Shown: piece after piece, positions 26,370 to 35,825 of the stretch | How positions within the stretch are numbered: position 1 is the stretch's first letter | How the letters are laid out: every line of letters begins with the position of its first letter | Assembly: GCF_011752565.1 (NCBI RefSeq) | Contig: NZ_VWXK01000024.1 | Span: forward strand, 1-64,000 | DNA length: 64,000 nucleotides | Direction: 5' to 3' | DNA from: Pantoea sp. Ap-967 | GTDB lineage: Bacteria; Pseudomonadota; Gammaproteobacteria; Pseudomonadales; Pseudomonadaceae | The notes under the pieces: model-generated | What the model was told of the DNA's origin: nothing | Seen by the model: only the letters and a program-made list of their open reading frames with translations | Databases searched by the model: none | Position numbers and translations under genes: made by a program

Positions 26370-27380
26370 ATGTTGAAAAAGATTGTTGGCGCTGCAGCAG
26401 CTGTATCACTGCTGGTCAGTTCACTTTCCTGGGCGGAGCCGACAACGGTACGCATTGCTTATCAAACTGGCGACATCAACGTCCTGCTTAGCTACGCCAA
26501 TGGCGCTGGCCTGTTCGAGAAACAAGGAATCAAAGCTGAGCTGATACCGTTTCCAGCCGGCCCAGCAATCCTGCCTGCTCTGGCGGGTGGGAAGGTGGAT
26601 CTTGCCTGGATGGGAGAGATGCCTGCTGTCACCGGATTCAGTAACGGCATCCCTCTTGAGGTGCTGATGATGGAGCGCCAGGATGACACTAACATTCGTC
26701 TTTCGGCGAACTCCAAAGCAGGCATCAGCAGCATCGAGCAATTGAAGGGCAAGCGAGTGGCTGCAAGTGTTGGCTCCAGCAGCCACCATCATCTGCTCGA
26801 AGCACTCAAGACTGCAGGGCTCACGCAGAGTGATGTCATCCTGGTGAACCTCCCCCCTGCCAACATGCCACCAGCCTATGCAGCAGGTCAGATTGATGCG
26901 GCGGTGACGTGGGAGCCTGCAATCGGTCTGATTGAAGAGCAGGGTGCTAAAACCCTTGCGACTACCCGCAGCCTTGGAACAATTACAGGTGGATACTGGA
27001 TTGGCCAGCAATCCTTCAGCCGTCAGAGGCCTGAGGTTCTACAGGCTTTCTTAGCTGTATGGGATCAAGCGCTGAAAGATTACGCGAAGGATGTGAGTGG
27101 GGTGCGTCGGTATGAAGCCGAACGTATTGGTCAGACTCCCGAACAATTCGATGCTTTGATCAAACGACAGAGTGCCAGTCACCCGGCGCTAGCAGAACAG
27201 TTGACCAGCAAGTTCTTTGGGCAGCCAGGTCAAGAGAAAGACTCTCGTCTGAGGAAGCACTTCGAAGGGATTGCCCAGTTTCTTGTAGAGCAAAAACGCA
27301 TTGACGCTGTGCCTGCAGACTGGGGTGGTTTTTTCAACACGAAGCCGCTTGAAACCTACTTGAAGGCACATAACCCATGA
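26370..27380 (+). CDS. Periplasmic substrate-binding protein of a sulfonate/nitrate-type ABC importer
   Basis: The product has 336 residues. A signal peptide (about 1-24, cleavage near SWA-EP) is followed by an SsuA/TauA-like fold with VRIAYQTGDINVLLSYANGAG, GKVDLAWMGEMPA and VTWEPAIG. GGAG stands 9 bases upstream. Its stop overlaps the ATPase start (ATGA). The family binds alkanesulfonates, taurine, nitrate or thiamine precursors; the ligand here is not predictable by eye. Confidence 0.85.
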   Translation: MLKKIVGAAAAVSLLVSSLSWAEPTTVRIAYQTGDINVLLSYANGAGLFEKQGIKAELIPFPAGPAILPALAGGKVDLAWMGEMPAVTGFSNGIPLEVLMMERQDDTNIRLSANSKAGISSIEQLKGKRVAASVGSSSHHHLLEALKTAGLTQSDVILVNLPPANMPPAYAAGQIDAAVTWEPAIGLIEEQGAKTLATTRSLGTITGGYWIGQQSFSRQRPEVLQAFLAVWDQALKDYAKDVSGVRRYEAERIGQTPEQFDALIKRQSASHPALAEQLTSKFFGQPGQEKDSRLRKHFEGIAQFLVEQKRIDAVPADWGGFFNTKPLETYLKAHNP

Positions 27381-28189
27381 GCCTTGCATTGGCGGCACCT
27401 CCCATCCAGAAAGCAGCAGCGGCCCGCCCGCTGCTGTCTCTGAACGGCGTTAGTTACGATTACGAGGGACATGAGGTTCTTAAAAATTTCGATCTCCAGG
27501 TTCATGAGGGTGAGAGCTTGGCTCTGTTAGGGCCTTCAGGTTGCGGCAAAACCACCGTGATGAACTTGCTGGCCGGATTCCTGGAGCCATCCTCTGGTGT
27601 TGCCCACTATGCCGGGAAGAGCATCGCGGGGCCTGGCCCTGAAAGGGGAGTGGTATTCCAGTCCTATGCACTTTTCAACTGGCTATCGGTACGAGACAAC
27701 ATCGCTTTCAGCTTGAAGTGTGCTGGGAGGCCAAGGTCAGAGCAGTACGAAGTAGCGTCTGAGATGATCGAGCTAGTGGGCCTCGCCGGCTTTGAGAAAA
27801 CCTACCCCTACCAGCTTTCAGGTGGCATGCGGCAACGTTGCAGCCTGGCGCGAGTACTTGCTTCGCGACCCCAAGTGATGTTGATGGACGAGCCGTTCGC
27901 TGCGGTGGATGTCCAGACTCGCGAGAAGCTCCAGCAGGAGATCCTGAAGATACGGGCCACGACGGGCACCACGATTGTATTTGTTACCCATAGTATTGAT
28001 GAGGCAGTGTTTCTCGGCGATCGCGTGTTGCTGCTGTCTGCTGAAAAGGGCGTTCCTCCGAGCTCTTTCGACATCCATTTGCCACTTCCACGCTGGAACG
28101 CTGCCAATCGAGTGGACGATCAATTCCTTGCTACTCGGAATGAGATCTACCGAGCTATGCATGCCACGCCAGCCGGTGCCACTTACTAG
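27377..28189 (+). CDS. ABC transporter ATPase (SsuB/TauB type)
   Basis: The product has 270 residues. It has Walker A GPSGCGKTT, the Q-loop FQSYALFNW, signature LSGGMRQR, Walker B VMLMDEPF and the H-loop VTHSIDEA. It is co-translated with the binding protein (4-base overlap) and followed after 12 bases by its permease. Confidence 0.92.
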   Translation: MSLALAAPPIQKAAAARPLLSLNGVSYDYEGHEVLKNFDLQVHEGESLALLGPSGCGKTTVMNLLAGFLEPSSGVAHYAGKSIAGPGPERGVVFQSYALFNWLSVRDNIAFSLKCAGRPRSEQYEVASEMIELVGLAGFEKTYPYQLSGGMRQRCSLARVLASRPQVMLMDEPFAAVDVQTREKLQQEILKIRATTGTTIVFVTHSIDEAVFLGDRVLLLSAEKGVPPSSFDIHLPLPRWNAANRVDDQFLATRNEIYRAMHATPAGATY

Positions 28190-28201
28190 AGCGAGCCTGC
28201 T

Positions 28202-28975
28202 ATGCGTCCTAAAAAACATGACACCCGCTACCTGTCGCTCATGATTCTAAGCCCGGCCATTTTGTTAGCCGGCTGGGTGCTAGTTGCTCAAAAAAACTGG
28301 GTTAGTGCAACGCTTTTGTCGCCGCCATGGGATGTTGTTCAATCGGCATTCGATCTGTTTGTTCATGGTTACTCGGGGGTGCCATTCTCAGAGCATTTCG
28401 CTGCCAGCCTTTCTCGTGTCGGCATCGCTTTTGTGGTGGGAGGAGCCCTCGGTGTCAGCGTTGGGCTGCTCCGTGCAACCTATCGAGACGTTGATGCCTT
28501 GTGGTTGATACCCTCAGAAATTCTGAGGCCGATTCCTCAGTTGGGTTTGGTACCCATATTCATTCTCTGGTTCGGTATCGGTGAATTGTCGAAAGTCTTG
28601 CTAATCCTCCTTTCCGTATTCCTGGTGACGATGGTGAGTGCGCAAGCTGGTGCAGCTGCTACGCCTGGAGATGTGATTCGAGCTGCTCGCAGCTTAGGGG
28701 CCAAGCGATGGCAAACCTTCTTGTACGTGATATTCCCAAGCGCATTGCCTCAAATCATGACCGGTTTGCGGGTGGCGATGGGGCTCGCCTTATCCATCCT
28801 GGTTGCTGCAGAGCTGCTTGGAGGAGACCGGGGATTAGGATTTGTAGTGCTTGATGCCACGAATTTCTTCAGGACAAGCTATGTGTTTGCTGGTGTGTTG
28901 ATCATTGGCATGATCGGTCTGATCACGGATCGAGCTTTCGTATGGGTTAGCCGCCGTTGGGTGCATTGGCAATAA
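28202..28975 (+). CDS. ABC transporter permease (SsuC/TauC type)
   Basis: The product has 257 residues and about six membrane helices. The EAA loop is at RAARSLGAKRWQTFLYVIFPSALPQI. It completes the five-gene unit flavoprotein, ferredoxin, binding protein, ATPase, permease, which has no visible internal terminator. Confidence 0.9.
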   Translation: MRPKKHDTRYLSLMILSPAILLAGWVLVAQKNWVSATLLSPPWDVVQSAFDLFVHGYSGVPFSEHFAASLSRVGIAFVVGGALGVSVGLLRATYRDVDALWLIPSEILRPIPQLGLVPIFILWFGIGELSKVLLILLSVFLVTMVSAQAGAAATPGDVIRAARSLGAKRWQTFLYVIFPSALPQIMTGLRVAMGLALSILVAAELLGGDRGLGFVVLDATNFFRTSYVFAGVLIIGMIGLITDRAFVWVSRRWVHWQ

Positions 28976-29142
28976 AGGTTTTGAGGCCCCTGCGCGGATC
29001 CCAAGCTCAATAGAGATCGTGCTGGTGTGTACTGCCATCTAGCGAATCACTCACAGGGTTTAGGCAAATCTAGTCATGCACGCACTGAGCGGTGTAGCTT
29101 GTAGATGCTGGAAACTGGCACAACGCAGATACGGACAGTGTA

Positions 29143-30030
29143 GTGAGCGAAGACCTAGATAAGCGGATACGCAATTTCCTGTGCATTTCACTGCATGGGT
29201 CAATCTCAAAAGCTTCCGAGCAGTTGGATGTCTCTCAGCCAGGGTTGAGCAGACAATTAGCTACCTTGGAGGCTCATCTGGGCCATCCTCTCTTCAAGCG
29301 GACAGGCAGGGGGCTTGTGCTGACGGACGCCGGCAGTGCTCTTGCGGCAGCTGCAGGGCCTGCATACATCGCCGTTGACACTGCCGTTTCCGATCTCAGA
29401 GAAGCTTATGGGGTTACTCAGGGCAATCTGCGCCTAGCAACTGTGCACACCTTGACTTACTACTTTCTCGGTGAGGTTGTATCTCGTTTTGTACACCTGC
29501 ACGAGGATGTGAATGTCTCATTCATGGCGCGAAGCTCAACCGAGGTGGTCAAGCTTGTTGAGAGCGGTGCAGCGCAGCTTGGCTTTGTGTACGACAGCGA
29601 AGTCGCATCCGCCGATTTGCACTCCACGTACCTGCTGGATGAGCGGATGGCGATTGTGGCCAGAAAGTCTGATCCGCTGCTTGAACCTGGCATGGATTTG
29701 GACAAAGCAACTATGAAGCTGGTTGTCTTTCCCGCTGGCTACGCACTGCGCCGGATGCTTGATGTGAGCGGTTTATCCTACTCAGCCGCAGCGGAAGTAG
29801 AAACAGTAGATGCCATGCTTGAGCTGGTTTCTTCGGGGGTTGGTGCATGTGTCCTTCCGTCGCTTATTCCTGAGCGGGTGCTTGATCAATATGGACTCAA
29901 GCGAAGCACTCAATTCAGACCAACACTCTCGCGTAAAGTTGTAGCCATCCACCGTGTCGATAAGGCACCACAGCCCATGACGCAAGCCATGCTTACATTG
30001 GCGGTAAAAGTCGCCAACTCGCTTGCTTGA
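29143..30030 (+). CDS. LysR-family regulator
   Basis: The product has 295 residues and starts with GTG. The HTH (HGSISKASEQLDVSQPGLSRQLATLE, split here) is near the N-terminus, with a substrate-binding domain after it. Same-strand placement 167 bases after the permease gene suggests it may regulate the sulfonate-type cassette in addition to GntR. Effector unknown. Confidence 0.85.
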   Translation: MSEDLDKRIRNFLCISLHGSISKASEQLDVSQPGLSRQLATLEAHLGHPLFKRTGRGLVLTDAGSALAAAAGPAYIAVDTAVSDLREAYGVTQGNLRLATVHTLTYYFLGEVVSRFVHLHEDVNVSFMARSSTEVVKLVESGAAQLGFVYDSEVASADLHSTYLLDERMAIVARKSDPLLEPGMDLDKATMKLVVFPAGYALRRMLDVSGLSYSAAAEVETVDAMLELVSSGVGACVLPSLIPERVLDQYGLKRSTQFRPTLSRKVVAIHRVDKAPQPMTQAMLTLAVKVANSLA

Positions 30031-30113
30031 AAAGACAGGCTTGATCTGGCGAGCTGCCCGGTTGAAAGCCAGGCAGCTTGCAAGCTAGGGTTCAAGGGCA
30101 GGACAGCTTTCCG

Positions 30114-31361
30114 TCAGTCCCAAGCGAGAGCTCCTCCGGTCTGATATTCAATGACTCGAGTTTCGAAGAAATTCTTCTCTTTCTTCAAGTCCATGATTTC
30201 ACTCATCCATGGGAATGGATTGGTTGTACCTGGATACTCTGCCTTCAGTCCAATCTGGGTCAGCCGCCGATTGGCAATGAACTTGAGGTAGTCCTCCATC
30301 ATCGCGGCGTTCATGCCCAGCACGCCGCGTGGCATGGTGTCGCGGGCGTATTCGATCTCCAACTGGGTACCCTGCAGGATCATCTGCGAGGCTTCATCCT
30401 TCATTGCAGCGTCCCACAGATGTGGGTTCTCAATCTTGATCTGGTTGATCACGTCGATACCGAAGTTCAGGTGCATCGACTCGTCACGCAGGATGTACTG
30501 GAACTGCTCGGCTACGCCAGTCATCTTGTTGCGGCGGCCCATCGACAGGATCTGGGTGAAGCCGCAGTAGAAAAAGATGCCTTCCAGCACGCAGTAGTAG
30601 GCGATCAGGTTGCGCAGCAGCTCTTTGTCGGTTGCGACAGTACCGGTGTTGAATTCCGGGTCGGAGATGGCGCGGGTGTACTTCAGGCCCCAGGCGGCCT
30701 TTTTGGCGACCGACGGGATCTCGTGGTACATGTTGAAGATCTCGCCTTCATCCATGCCCAGCGACTCGATGCAGTACTGGTAGGCGTGGGTGTGAATCGC
30801 CTCTTCGAAGGCTTGGCGCAGAATGTACTGACGGCACTCTGGGTTGGTGATCAGGCGGTACACGGCCAGTGCCAAGTTATTGGCCACCAGCGAGTCGGCG
30901 GTGGCGAAGAATCCGAGGTTTCGCAGCACTATTCGTCGTTCATCATCAGTCAGGCCATTACTGCTTTTCCAAAGGATGATATCCGCTGTCATATTGATTT
31001 CCTGCGGCATCCAATGGTTAGCGCAGCCGTCCTGGTATTTCTGCCAAGCCCAGTCATACCTCAATGGCACTAGCTGGTTCAGATCAGCACGGCAGTTGAT
31101 CATACGCTTTTCATCAACGGCTACTCGGCCTGCTGATTTACTCGTAAGAGCAAGATCATATGCGGTATCTAATGCACTCAGATCACGCTTGGCTTGCAAA
31201 ACAGCCGACGAATCGGAGGCAGTTGCCGATCTTGCCAACTCTGCTGCAGCGGCGCCATCAAGATCGAGCTGTTTAGATGTCTCGAGACTACTTGCTTCCA
31301 GATGATTGGTCTGTGTTGTGTCGTTCTTGTCGCTGGATTCCCTGTCATTCCAAATAACCAT
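30114..31361 (-). CDS. nrdB: Class Ia ribonucleotide reductase beta subunit (orphan paralogue)
   Basis: The product has 415 residues. The diiron and radical site is intact: EEAIHTHAY has the Glu, His and radical Tyr, and DESMHLNF has the Glu and His pair. NrdB makes the tyrosyl radical for NrdA. ATG 31361 follows GGAG. No nrdA lies beside it, so it must pair with a subunit encoded elsewhere. The first 110 residues are A/T-rich in codon use and diverge from the usual Pseudomonas sequence, while the middle (about 30260-30900) uses G/C-rich codons and looks almost canonical, as if repaired by gene conversion with a chromosomal copy. Confidence 0.9.
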   Translation of the reverse strand: MVIWNDRESSDKNDTTQTNHLEASSLETSKQLDLDGAAAAELARSATASDSSAVLQAKRDLSALDTAYDLALTSKSAGRVAVDEKRMINCRADLNQLVPLRYDWAWQKYQDGCANHWMPQEINMTADIILWKSSNGLTDDERRIVLRNLGFFATADSLVANNLALAVYRLITNPECRQYILRQAFEEAIHTHAYQYCIESLGMDEGEIFNMYHEIPSVAKKAAWGLKYTRAISDPEFNTGTVATDKELLRNLIAYYCVLEGIFFYCGFTQILSMGRRNKMTGVAEQFQYILRDESMHLNFGIDVINQIKIENPHLWDAAMKDEASQMILQGTQLEIEYARDTMPRGVLGMNAAMMEDYLKFIANRRLTQIGLKAEYPGTTNPFPWMSEIMDLKKEKNFFETRVIEYQTGGALAWD

Positions 31362-31596
31362 AATAACTCCGTTCAAATCAATGGAGAAAAACTGGTTCGC
31401 ACTGATGTGGAACATATAGAAAAAGGGAGGATAATCGACATTTATCCCAGCCCCTGAAAGTTGTTGGATCTGTCCTGCGCCACATAACGAAAGCACACCC
31501 TATGGGGGTTCTTTCTCGATTTCAATACCATATGTTGTGCTCGTAACATTTTTGGGCGAAATGTAACTGGGTGGCAGGCAATCGGATCACTTTGTT

Positions 31597-31629
31597 GGCC
31601 AGAATGCTCGAGGTGCGAGCATTATGCTC
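31597..31629. promoter_or_regulatory. Paired GAGCA-WWW-TGCTC dyads (candidate AsnC/Lrp sites)
   Basis: Site 1 is GGCCAGAATGCTC (31597-31609) and site 2 is GAGCATTATGCTC (31617-31629), inside the 17-bp dyad at 31615-31631. Centres are 20 bp apart. The same paired motif recurs upstream of several genes to the right. Confidence 0.65.
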
Positions 31630-31635
31630 GCGCAA

Positions 31636-31683
31636 ATCCTGTATGATGTGTCTAGGAGTTCCAGAAGGCACAATATCTAGTGT
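31636..31683. promoter_or_regulatory. Tandem NrdR boxes (candidate)
   Basis: Box 2, GCACAATATCTAGTGT (31668-31683), matches the general NrdR pattern acaCwATATmTwGTGt at 15 of 16 positions. Box 1, ATCCTGTATGATGTGT (31636-31651), matches at 11. They are 32 bp apart, the usual three helical turns. NrdR represses ribonucleotide reductase genes, which fits nrdB on one side. Confidence 0.55.
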
Positions 31684-31704
31684 TTTTGAATGTCGGGAGG
31701 AGTC

Positions 31705-32169
31705 ATGTCACCAAGGATTGTCAAAACCCCCTGCGTAGGCCTTTGTTCAACGGTTTACGGTGATTCTGTTTGTCGAGGCTGTAAGCGGTTTGACTATGAA
31801 ATCATCGCTTGGAATGGATACAGCACAGATGAGAAATTATTAATACTGCGTCGCCTCGATACTCTACTGTTTGAGGTTATGGAGAGAATGCTGGAAATTT
31901 TTGATGTTGAACTTTTGCAAAAACAGCTGGACTTTAGAGGGGTCAGGTACATTTCGGATCAATCGCCATATGCTTGGTGTTATCAATTGCTTCGTCTTGG
32001 TGCAAGCGTCATAAAGGATCCATCGCGATACGGGTTTTGTCTTAAACAAGAATATGAATTCTACTCTCTTGTAGAGGTGCGTGATGTGATTGATCGTGAG
32101 TTCTTTCTGCTCGCTGAGAAGTGTCGTAAATTAAATGATAACGGACTATTAGTGGTTTTACAGATGTGA
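31705..32169 (+). CDS. DUF1289-domain protein
   Basis: The product has 154 residues. The N-terminus has the DUF1289 cysteine pattern (TPCVGLCSTVYGDSVCRGCKR), likely an iron-sulfur or zinc site. The remaining 110 residues are longer than in the usual short family members and unassigned. ATG 31705 follows GGAGG. It diverges from nrdB and shares its regulatory gap. Confidence 0.75.
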   Translation: MSPRIVKTPCVGLCSTVYGDSVCRGCKRFDYEIIAWNGYSTDEKLLILRRLDTLLFEVMERMLEIFDVELLQKQLDFRGVRYISDQSPYAWCYQLLRLGASVIKDPSRYGFCLKQEYEFYSLVEVRDVIDREFFLLAEKCRKLNDNGLLVVLQM

Positions 32170-32344
32170 AACGAATTTTTGATTTAAGGTCTTGCGGTAG
32201 AAAGTCACGAAAGACAATCTTTAGGTGAGGCTAGGGGAAAGCTCGGCCTAACCTGAAATTCAGCTATAACCTGCGCATCATCGCGCCCTGCAGTGCTGAT
32301 TCCTATCATCGGCTCAGTGATAAGCCAAAAATAGGAAGCACTGC

Positions 32345-33127
32345 ATGAACCAAGACCTACGTAGCAAAGAGTATTTCGACCTGCGGGCCACAGAGGAAAT
32401 GGGCAGGCATCTCAAGATCAAGGAAATGCCTCTGAAGGAGAAGCTGGCTTATGCCGCTCGTATCCTGGCCATGACTGGGCAGGAGGCTGGTCTTGCGGGT
32501 CAGCTATCTGCCCGCTCTGAGAGAGAGGGCACCTACTGGACACTCCGCTTCGGGCTCGGTTTTGAGGAGGCCACTCCCGATGATTTCATCGAAGTTGATC
32601 AGGATCTGAATACCGTAACCGGTGAGGGGATGGCAAACCCCGCTACCCGTTTCCATCTTTGGGTCTACCGCAACCGTGCTGACGTCATGTCTATCATTCA
32701 CACACATTCTCCTTGGGCTTCTGCTTTAGCTGCCGCACGTCAACCGCTGATTATTTCACAGATGGATATGACGCCGTTGTTCAACGACTGTGCTTTCCTG
32801 GGGGAGTGGCCAGGCGTTCCTATTGCAGACCATGAAGGGACGTTGATCTCGGAAGCATTGGGTGGGATGAAGTCGATCATCCTGGCGCACCACGGCTACC
32901 TCACCGCGGGCGTCTCCGTAGAAGAATCTACCTACCTATCCGTGTACCTGGAGCGTGCTGCCAGGATGCAGATTCGGGCACAAGCATTTGGCGCCTTAAC
33001 ACCGGTCGACCCGGTGCTTGCTCAGGAAGCCCATGACTACCTCCTGAAACCCTCCATTGTTCGTGCAACCTTCGAGTACTGGTGCCGCCAGACCCAACGC
33101 ACGCCGGGCATGCCGCCACTGAGCTGA
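32345..33127 (+). CDS. Class II aldolase/adducin-family protein
   Basis: The product has 260 residues. The zinc-ligand motifs IHTHSPW and LAHHGYLTAG and an early GLAGQLSAR segment define the fold. Members act as aldolases, epimerases or decarboxylases on short hydroxy acids or sugars. An MHS symporter follows after 93 bases, so the pair may import and cleave one carboxylate substrate. Substrate unknown. Confidence 0.82.
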   Translation: MNQDLRSKEYFDLRATEEMGRHLKIKEMPLKEKLAYAARILAMTGQEAGLAGQLSARSEREGTYWTLRFGLGFEEATPDDFIEVDQDLNTVTGEGMANPATRFHLWVYRNRADVMSIIHTHSPWASALAAARQPLIISQMDMTPLFNDCAFLGEWPGVPIADHEGTLISEALGGMKSIILAHHGYLTAGVSVEESTYLSVYLERAARMQIRAQAFGALTPVDPVLAQEAHDYLLKPSIVRATFEYWCRQTQRTPGMPPLS

Positions 33128-33220
33128 CCCTTTGCGCTCGCCCACGTCATCCATGTGGGCAGCCGCCCCAGACCCATAAGAGAACCCCAAATCCTTTAAA
33201 ACTGCCAATAGGACTGAAAA

Positions 33221-34570
33221 ATGTCGAAAACAATGAGAAAGGCAGAGTGTGCAACTAAACCTGTTAAATCACAGGCCGCCTTGGCAGGCATGGCCAGCCT
33301 GATGGGTACCACTATCGAGTGGTACGACTATTTCCTATACGGAACTGCTGCAGCACTGATCTTCAACAAGATTTTCAGCCCCGATATCGATCCGGTCACA
33401 GGTACGCTTGCGGCATTTGCCACCTATGCGGTGGGTTTCTTTGCTCGGCCATTTGGTGGGATTGTGTTCGGTCACTTTGGTGATCGCCTGGGTCGAAAAT
33501 CCATGCTGCTCATTACCCTGTTCTTGATGGGCATTCCCACGATCATCATTGGCTTGATCCCCTCCTATGACTCTATTGGCTACTGGGCTGCAGTCTTGTT
33601 GGTCGCAATGCGATTGCTGCAGGGGGTAGCTGTTGGAGGGGAGTGGGGCGGTGCAGTGTTGCTTGCGGTTGAGCATGCCCCGGAAGGGAAGAAAGGCTTG
33701 TTTGGAAGCCTTCCGCAGACAGGGGTAGCCCCAGGGCTAATCCTTTCATCACTCGCCATGGGGGCTGTGGCCCAACTTCCACAGGAAGACATGCTGACCT
33801 GGGGGTGGCGTATCCCGTTTCTAGCCAGCGCGGTGCTGCTCCTTGTGGGCTGGTACATTCGAGAAAAGGTTGCAGAGTCTCCTGATTTTGTTGCAGTCAA
33901 ACACCAGCCACAGTCTGCACCACCGCTGAAGGCTGTATTCAGAGATCACCCTGTTCAACTGCTTGCTGTTGCTGGTGCACGTCTTGCAGAGGTGACCTGG
34001 TTCTATACGATCGCCACGTTCTCACTAGCATACGCGACAAGCACCTTAGATATACCAAAACAGACTGTGCTTGGTGCGGTGGTGTGGGGCGCAGGGGTAG
34101 CGATGTTCACAATGCCCATCTGTGGATGGCTCGGAGATAAGATTGGGCAGAGGAGGATGTTTGCCCTTGGGACAATTGGCCTGGTGACCTTTGCGCCTGT
34201 GTTTTTCCACCTGCTTCAAACGCGTGACTCAGTCTGGATCACCTTGGCGATGGTGATTTCTATCGGCATCGTTTACTCGATGCTTTATGGGCCAGAGGGA
34301 GCCCTGTTTTCTGCTCAATTCAAACCTGAGGTGCGCTACACGGGGATTTCGATTGGTGTGCAGGTATCGGGAGCAATCGGAGGAGGCTTGGCACCCATGA
34401 TCGCGACATCCCTGCTGGCGGTAGGCGGTGGTGATCCCTTCTACATCAACTGCTATTTGATGATGTTGGGAGGGATTGCTCTCGTTTCCCTGTGGGCCAT
34501 GCGCAGTGTCTCAGGGAATGAGCCGGAATCTCAGCTAACAACTCCGAAAGAATCCCTCACCGTGAAGTGA
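33221..34570 (+). CDS. MHS-family metabolite:H+ symporter (MFS)
   Basis: The product has 449 residues and about twelve helices. It has the MHS-type opening TIEWYDYFLYGTAAAL and the loop motif GHFGDRLGRKSML between TM2 and TM3. The family carries carboxylates such as shikimate, alpha-ketoglutarate and citrate, and compatible solutes. An imperfect hairpin (34582-34617) follows the stop. Confidence 0.87.
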   Translation: MSKTMRKAECATKPVKSQAALAGMASLMGTTIEWYDYFLYGTAAALIFNKIFSPDIDPVTGTLAAFATYAVGFFARPFGGIVFGHFGDRLGRKSMLLITLFLMGIPTIIIGLIPSYDSIGYWAAVLLVAMRLLQGVAVGGEWGGAVLLAVEHAPEGKKGLFGSLPQTGVAPGLILSSLAMGAVAQLPQEDMLTWGWRIPFLASAVLLLVGWYIREKVAESPDFVAVKHQPQSAPPLKAVFRDHPVQLLAVAGARLAEVTWFYTIATFSLAYATSTLDIPKQTVLGAVVWGAGVAMFTMPICGWLGDKIGQRRMFALGTIGLVTFAPVFFHLLQTRDSVWITLAMVISIGIVYSMLYGPEGALFSAQFKPEVRYTGISIGVQVSGAIGGGLAPMIATSLLAVGGGDPFYINCYLMMLGGIALVSLWAMRSVSGNEPESQLTTPKESLTVK

Positions 34571-35036
34571 GTGTCCCCAGTAATGAGTGGCCCCAGTTTT
34601 AGCTTGGGGTCATTCATCAGTTATCCAATTCGTGAGCGTATGGATAGACAGGGCTACACCACAGGGAGATCTGTAGGTTTGTCAAAATAGCCGACTTCCA
34701 GATTTGCGATGGTACACCACTTAACGCCCAGCTGAGGTTGATAATATTGCGTCCCCAGTCGAGGCGCACACCGGTATGGTGCCCATCATCTACCGATTCG
34801 AGCATATTGCTCGAAAAAGAAAGCATTTTGCTCGCAATAACAAGCCGGTTGACAGGTTCCCAGCTTTGAGTGTTGGCGTAGCATCGTTTGTGAGAATTTG
34901 GAATTCTCGATCCAAACGGTGCGCGAGGCAGTTTATCCGCTTCGCCGGGACGGAGCCCAAACGCGCCACTGGCCTGAGCCTCAGGCAAAAAAATCATCAA
35001 AAGCCCTGAATAAATTACAAAAGCTAGGGAGCAAAC
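34571..35036. other. 466-bp upstream region of the amino-acid ABC operon
   Basis: It holds an imperfect inverted repeat (34582-34617, TGAGTGGCCCCAG and its near complement) without a clear T-tail, and the paired dyads at 34800-34833. No gene is supported. Confidence 0.5.
34800..34833. promoter_or_regulatory. Paired GAGCA-WWW-TGCTC dyads upstream of the amino-acid ABC operon
   Basis: GAGCATATTGCTC (34800-34812), extended to a perfect 19-bp palindrome TTCGAGCATATTGCTCGAA, and AAGCATTTTGCTC (34821-34833). Centres are 21 bp apart. They lie about 210 bp before the binding-protein gene. Confidence 0.7.
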
Positions 35037-35819
35037 ATGATTTCACTTCGTAAGCTGTCAATTCTTGCAATCCTTCCATTATTTACCAGCATGGTCTCAG
35101 CTAAAGACTATTCAGAGATTCGCTTCGGTGTGGATGCTAACTACGCTCCTTTCGAATCCAAATCTCCAGACGGCAACCTTGTGGGCTTTGATATCGAATT
35201 GGGCAACGCCATCTGTGCTGAGCTCAAAGCTGAATGCAAATGGGTAGAGAGCGATTTTGATGGATTGATTCCAGGACTGCGTGCTAACAAATTTGATGGT
35301 GTCCTGTCCTCCATGACAGTCACGCCAGCACGTGAGAAAGCGGTAGATTTTACTAATGAATTGTTCTCCGGCCCAACATCGTACGTTTATAAGAAGGATT
35401 CCGGCCTCAGTGCCGATGTGACTGCTCTAAAAGGCAAGCGTGTTGGGTATTTCCAGGGAAGTATTCAGGAAGGTTACGCTAAGGCTGTTCTGAAGAAAGC
35501 GGGGGTAAAAGTTCAGTCGTATCAAAATCAGAACCAGGTTTACTATGATCTCGTGTCGGGCCGCCTTGATGCCTCCATTCAAGACACGCTTCAAGCCAAA
35601 GCAGGATTCTTGAGTTCTCCTCAAGGCGCAGGTTACGAGATGAGTGAGCAGGTTGAAAGTGAGCTGCTACCATCCAAAACGGCTATTGCTGTTGTCAAAG
35701 GTAACAATGACCTGAAAGAGCAGCTGAACAAGGCCATTAAGGCAATCCATGAAAATGGGACTTATGCCAAGCTCCAGTCAAAATATTTTGGTGATTTGAA
35801 TCTTTACAGCGGTAAATGA
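35037..35819 (+). CDS. Periplasmic binding protein for basic or polar amino acids (ArgT/HisJ-like)
   Basis: The product has 260 residues. A signal peptide ends near VSA-KD. The mature protein has DANYAPFES, GFDIELGNAIC, DGLIPGLRANKFDGV and TVTPAREKAVDF, the ligand-contact segments of Lys/Arg/Orn/His-binding proteins, including the Arg that grips the ligand carboxylate. Two permeases and an ATPase follow. An arginine-like analogue such as canavanine is a reasonable ligand given the cluster 10 kb away, but that is inference. Confidence 0.85.
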   Translation: MISLRKLSILAILPLFTSMVSAKDYSEIRFGVDANYAPFESKSPDGNLVGFDIELGNAICAELKAECKWVESDFDGLIPGLRANKFDGVLSSMTVTPAREKAVDFTNELFSGPTSYVYKKDSGLSADVTALKGKRVGYFQGSIQEGYAKAVLKKAGVKVQSYQNQNQVYYDLVSGRLDASIQDTLQAKAGFLSSPQGAGYEMSEQVESELLPSKTAIAVVKGNNDLKEQLNKAIKAIHENGTYAKLQSKYFGDLNLYSGK

Positions 35820-35825
35820 TTGTAT

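Larger units (their letters stand above)
31362..31704. other. Divergent regulatory region between nrdB and the DUF1289 gene
   Basis: This 343-bp gap carries paired GAGCA-type dyads (31597-31629) and paired NrdR-like boxes (31636-31683), described separately. A further weak NrdR-like sequence is at 31525-31540. Confidence 0.6.

Noticed and set aside
31525..31540. Third NrdR-like box
   Set aside because: Only 12 of 16 positions fit and it is not at a helical-turn spacing from the other two boxes.
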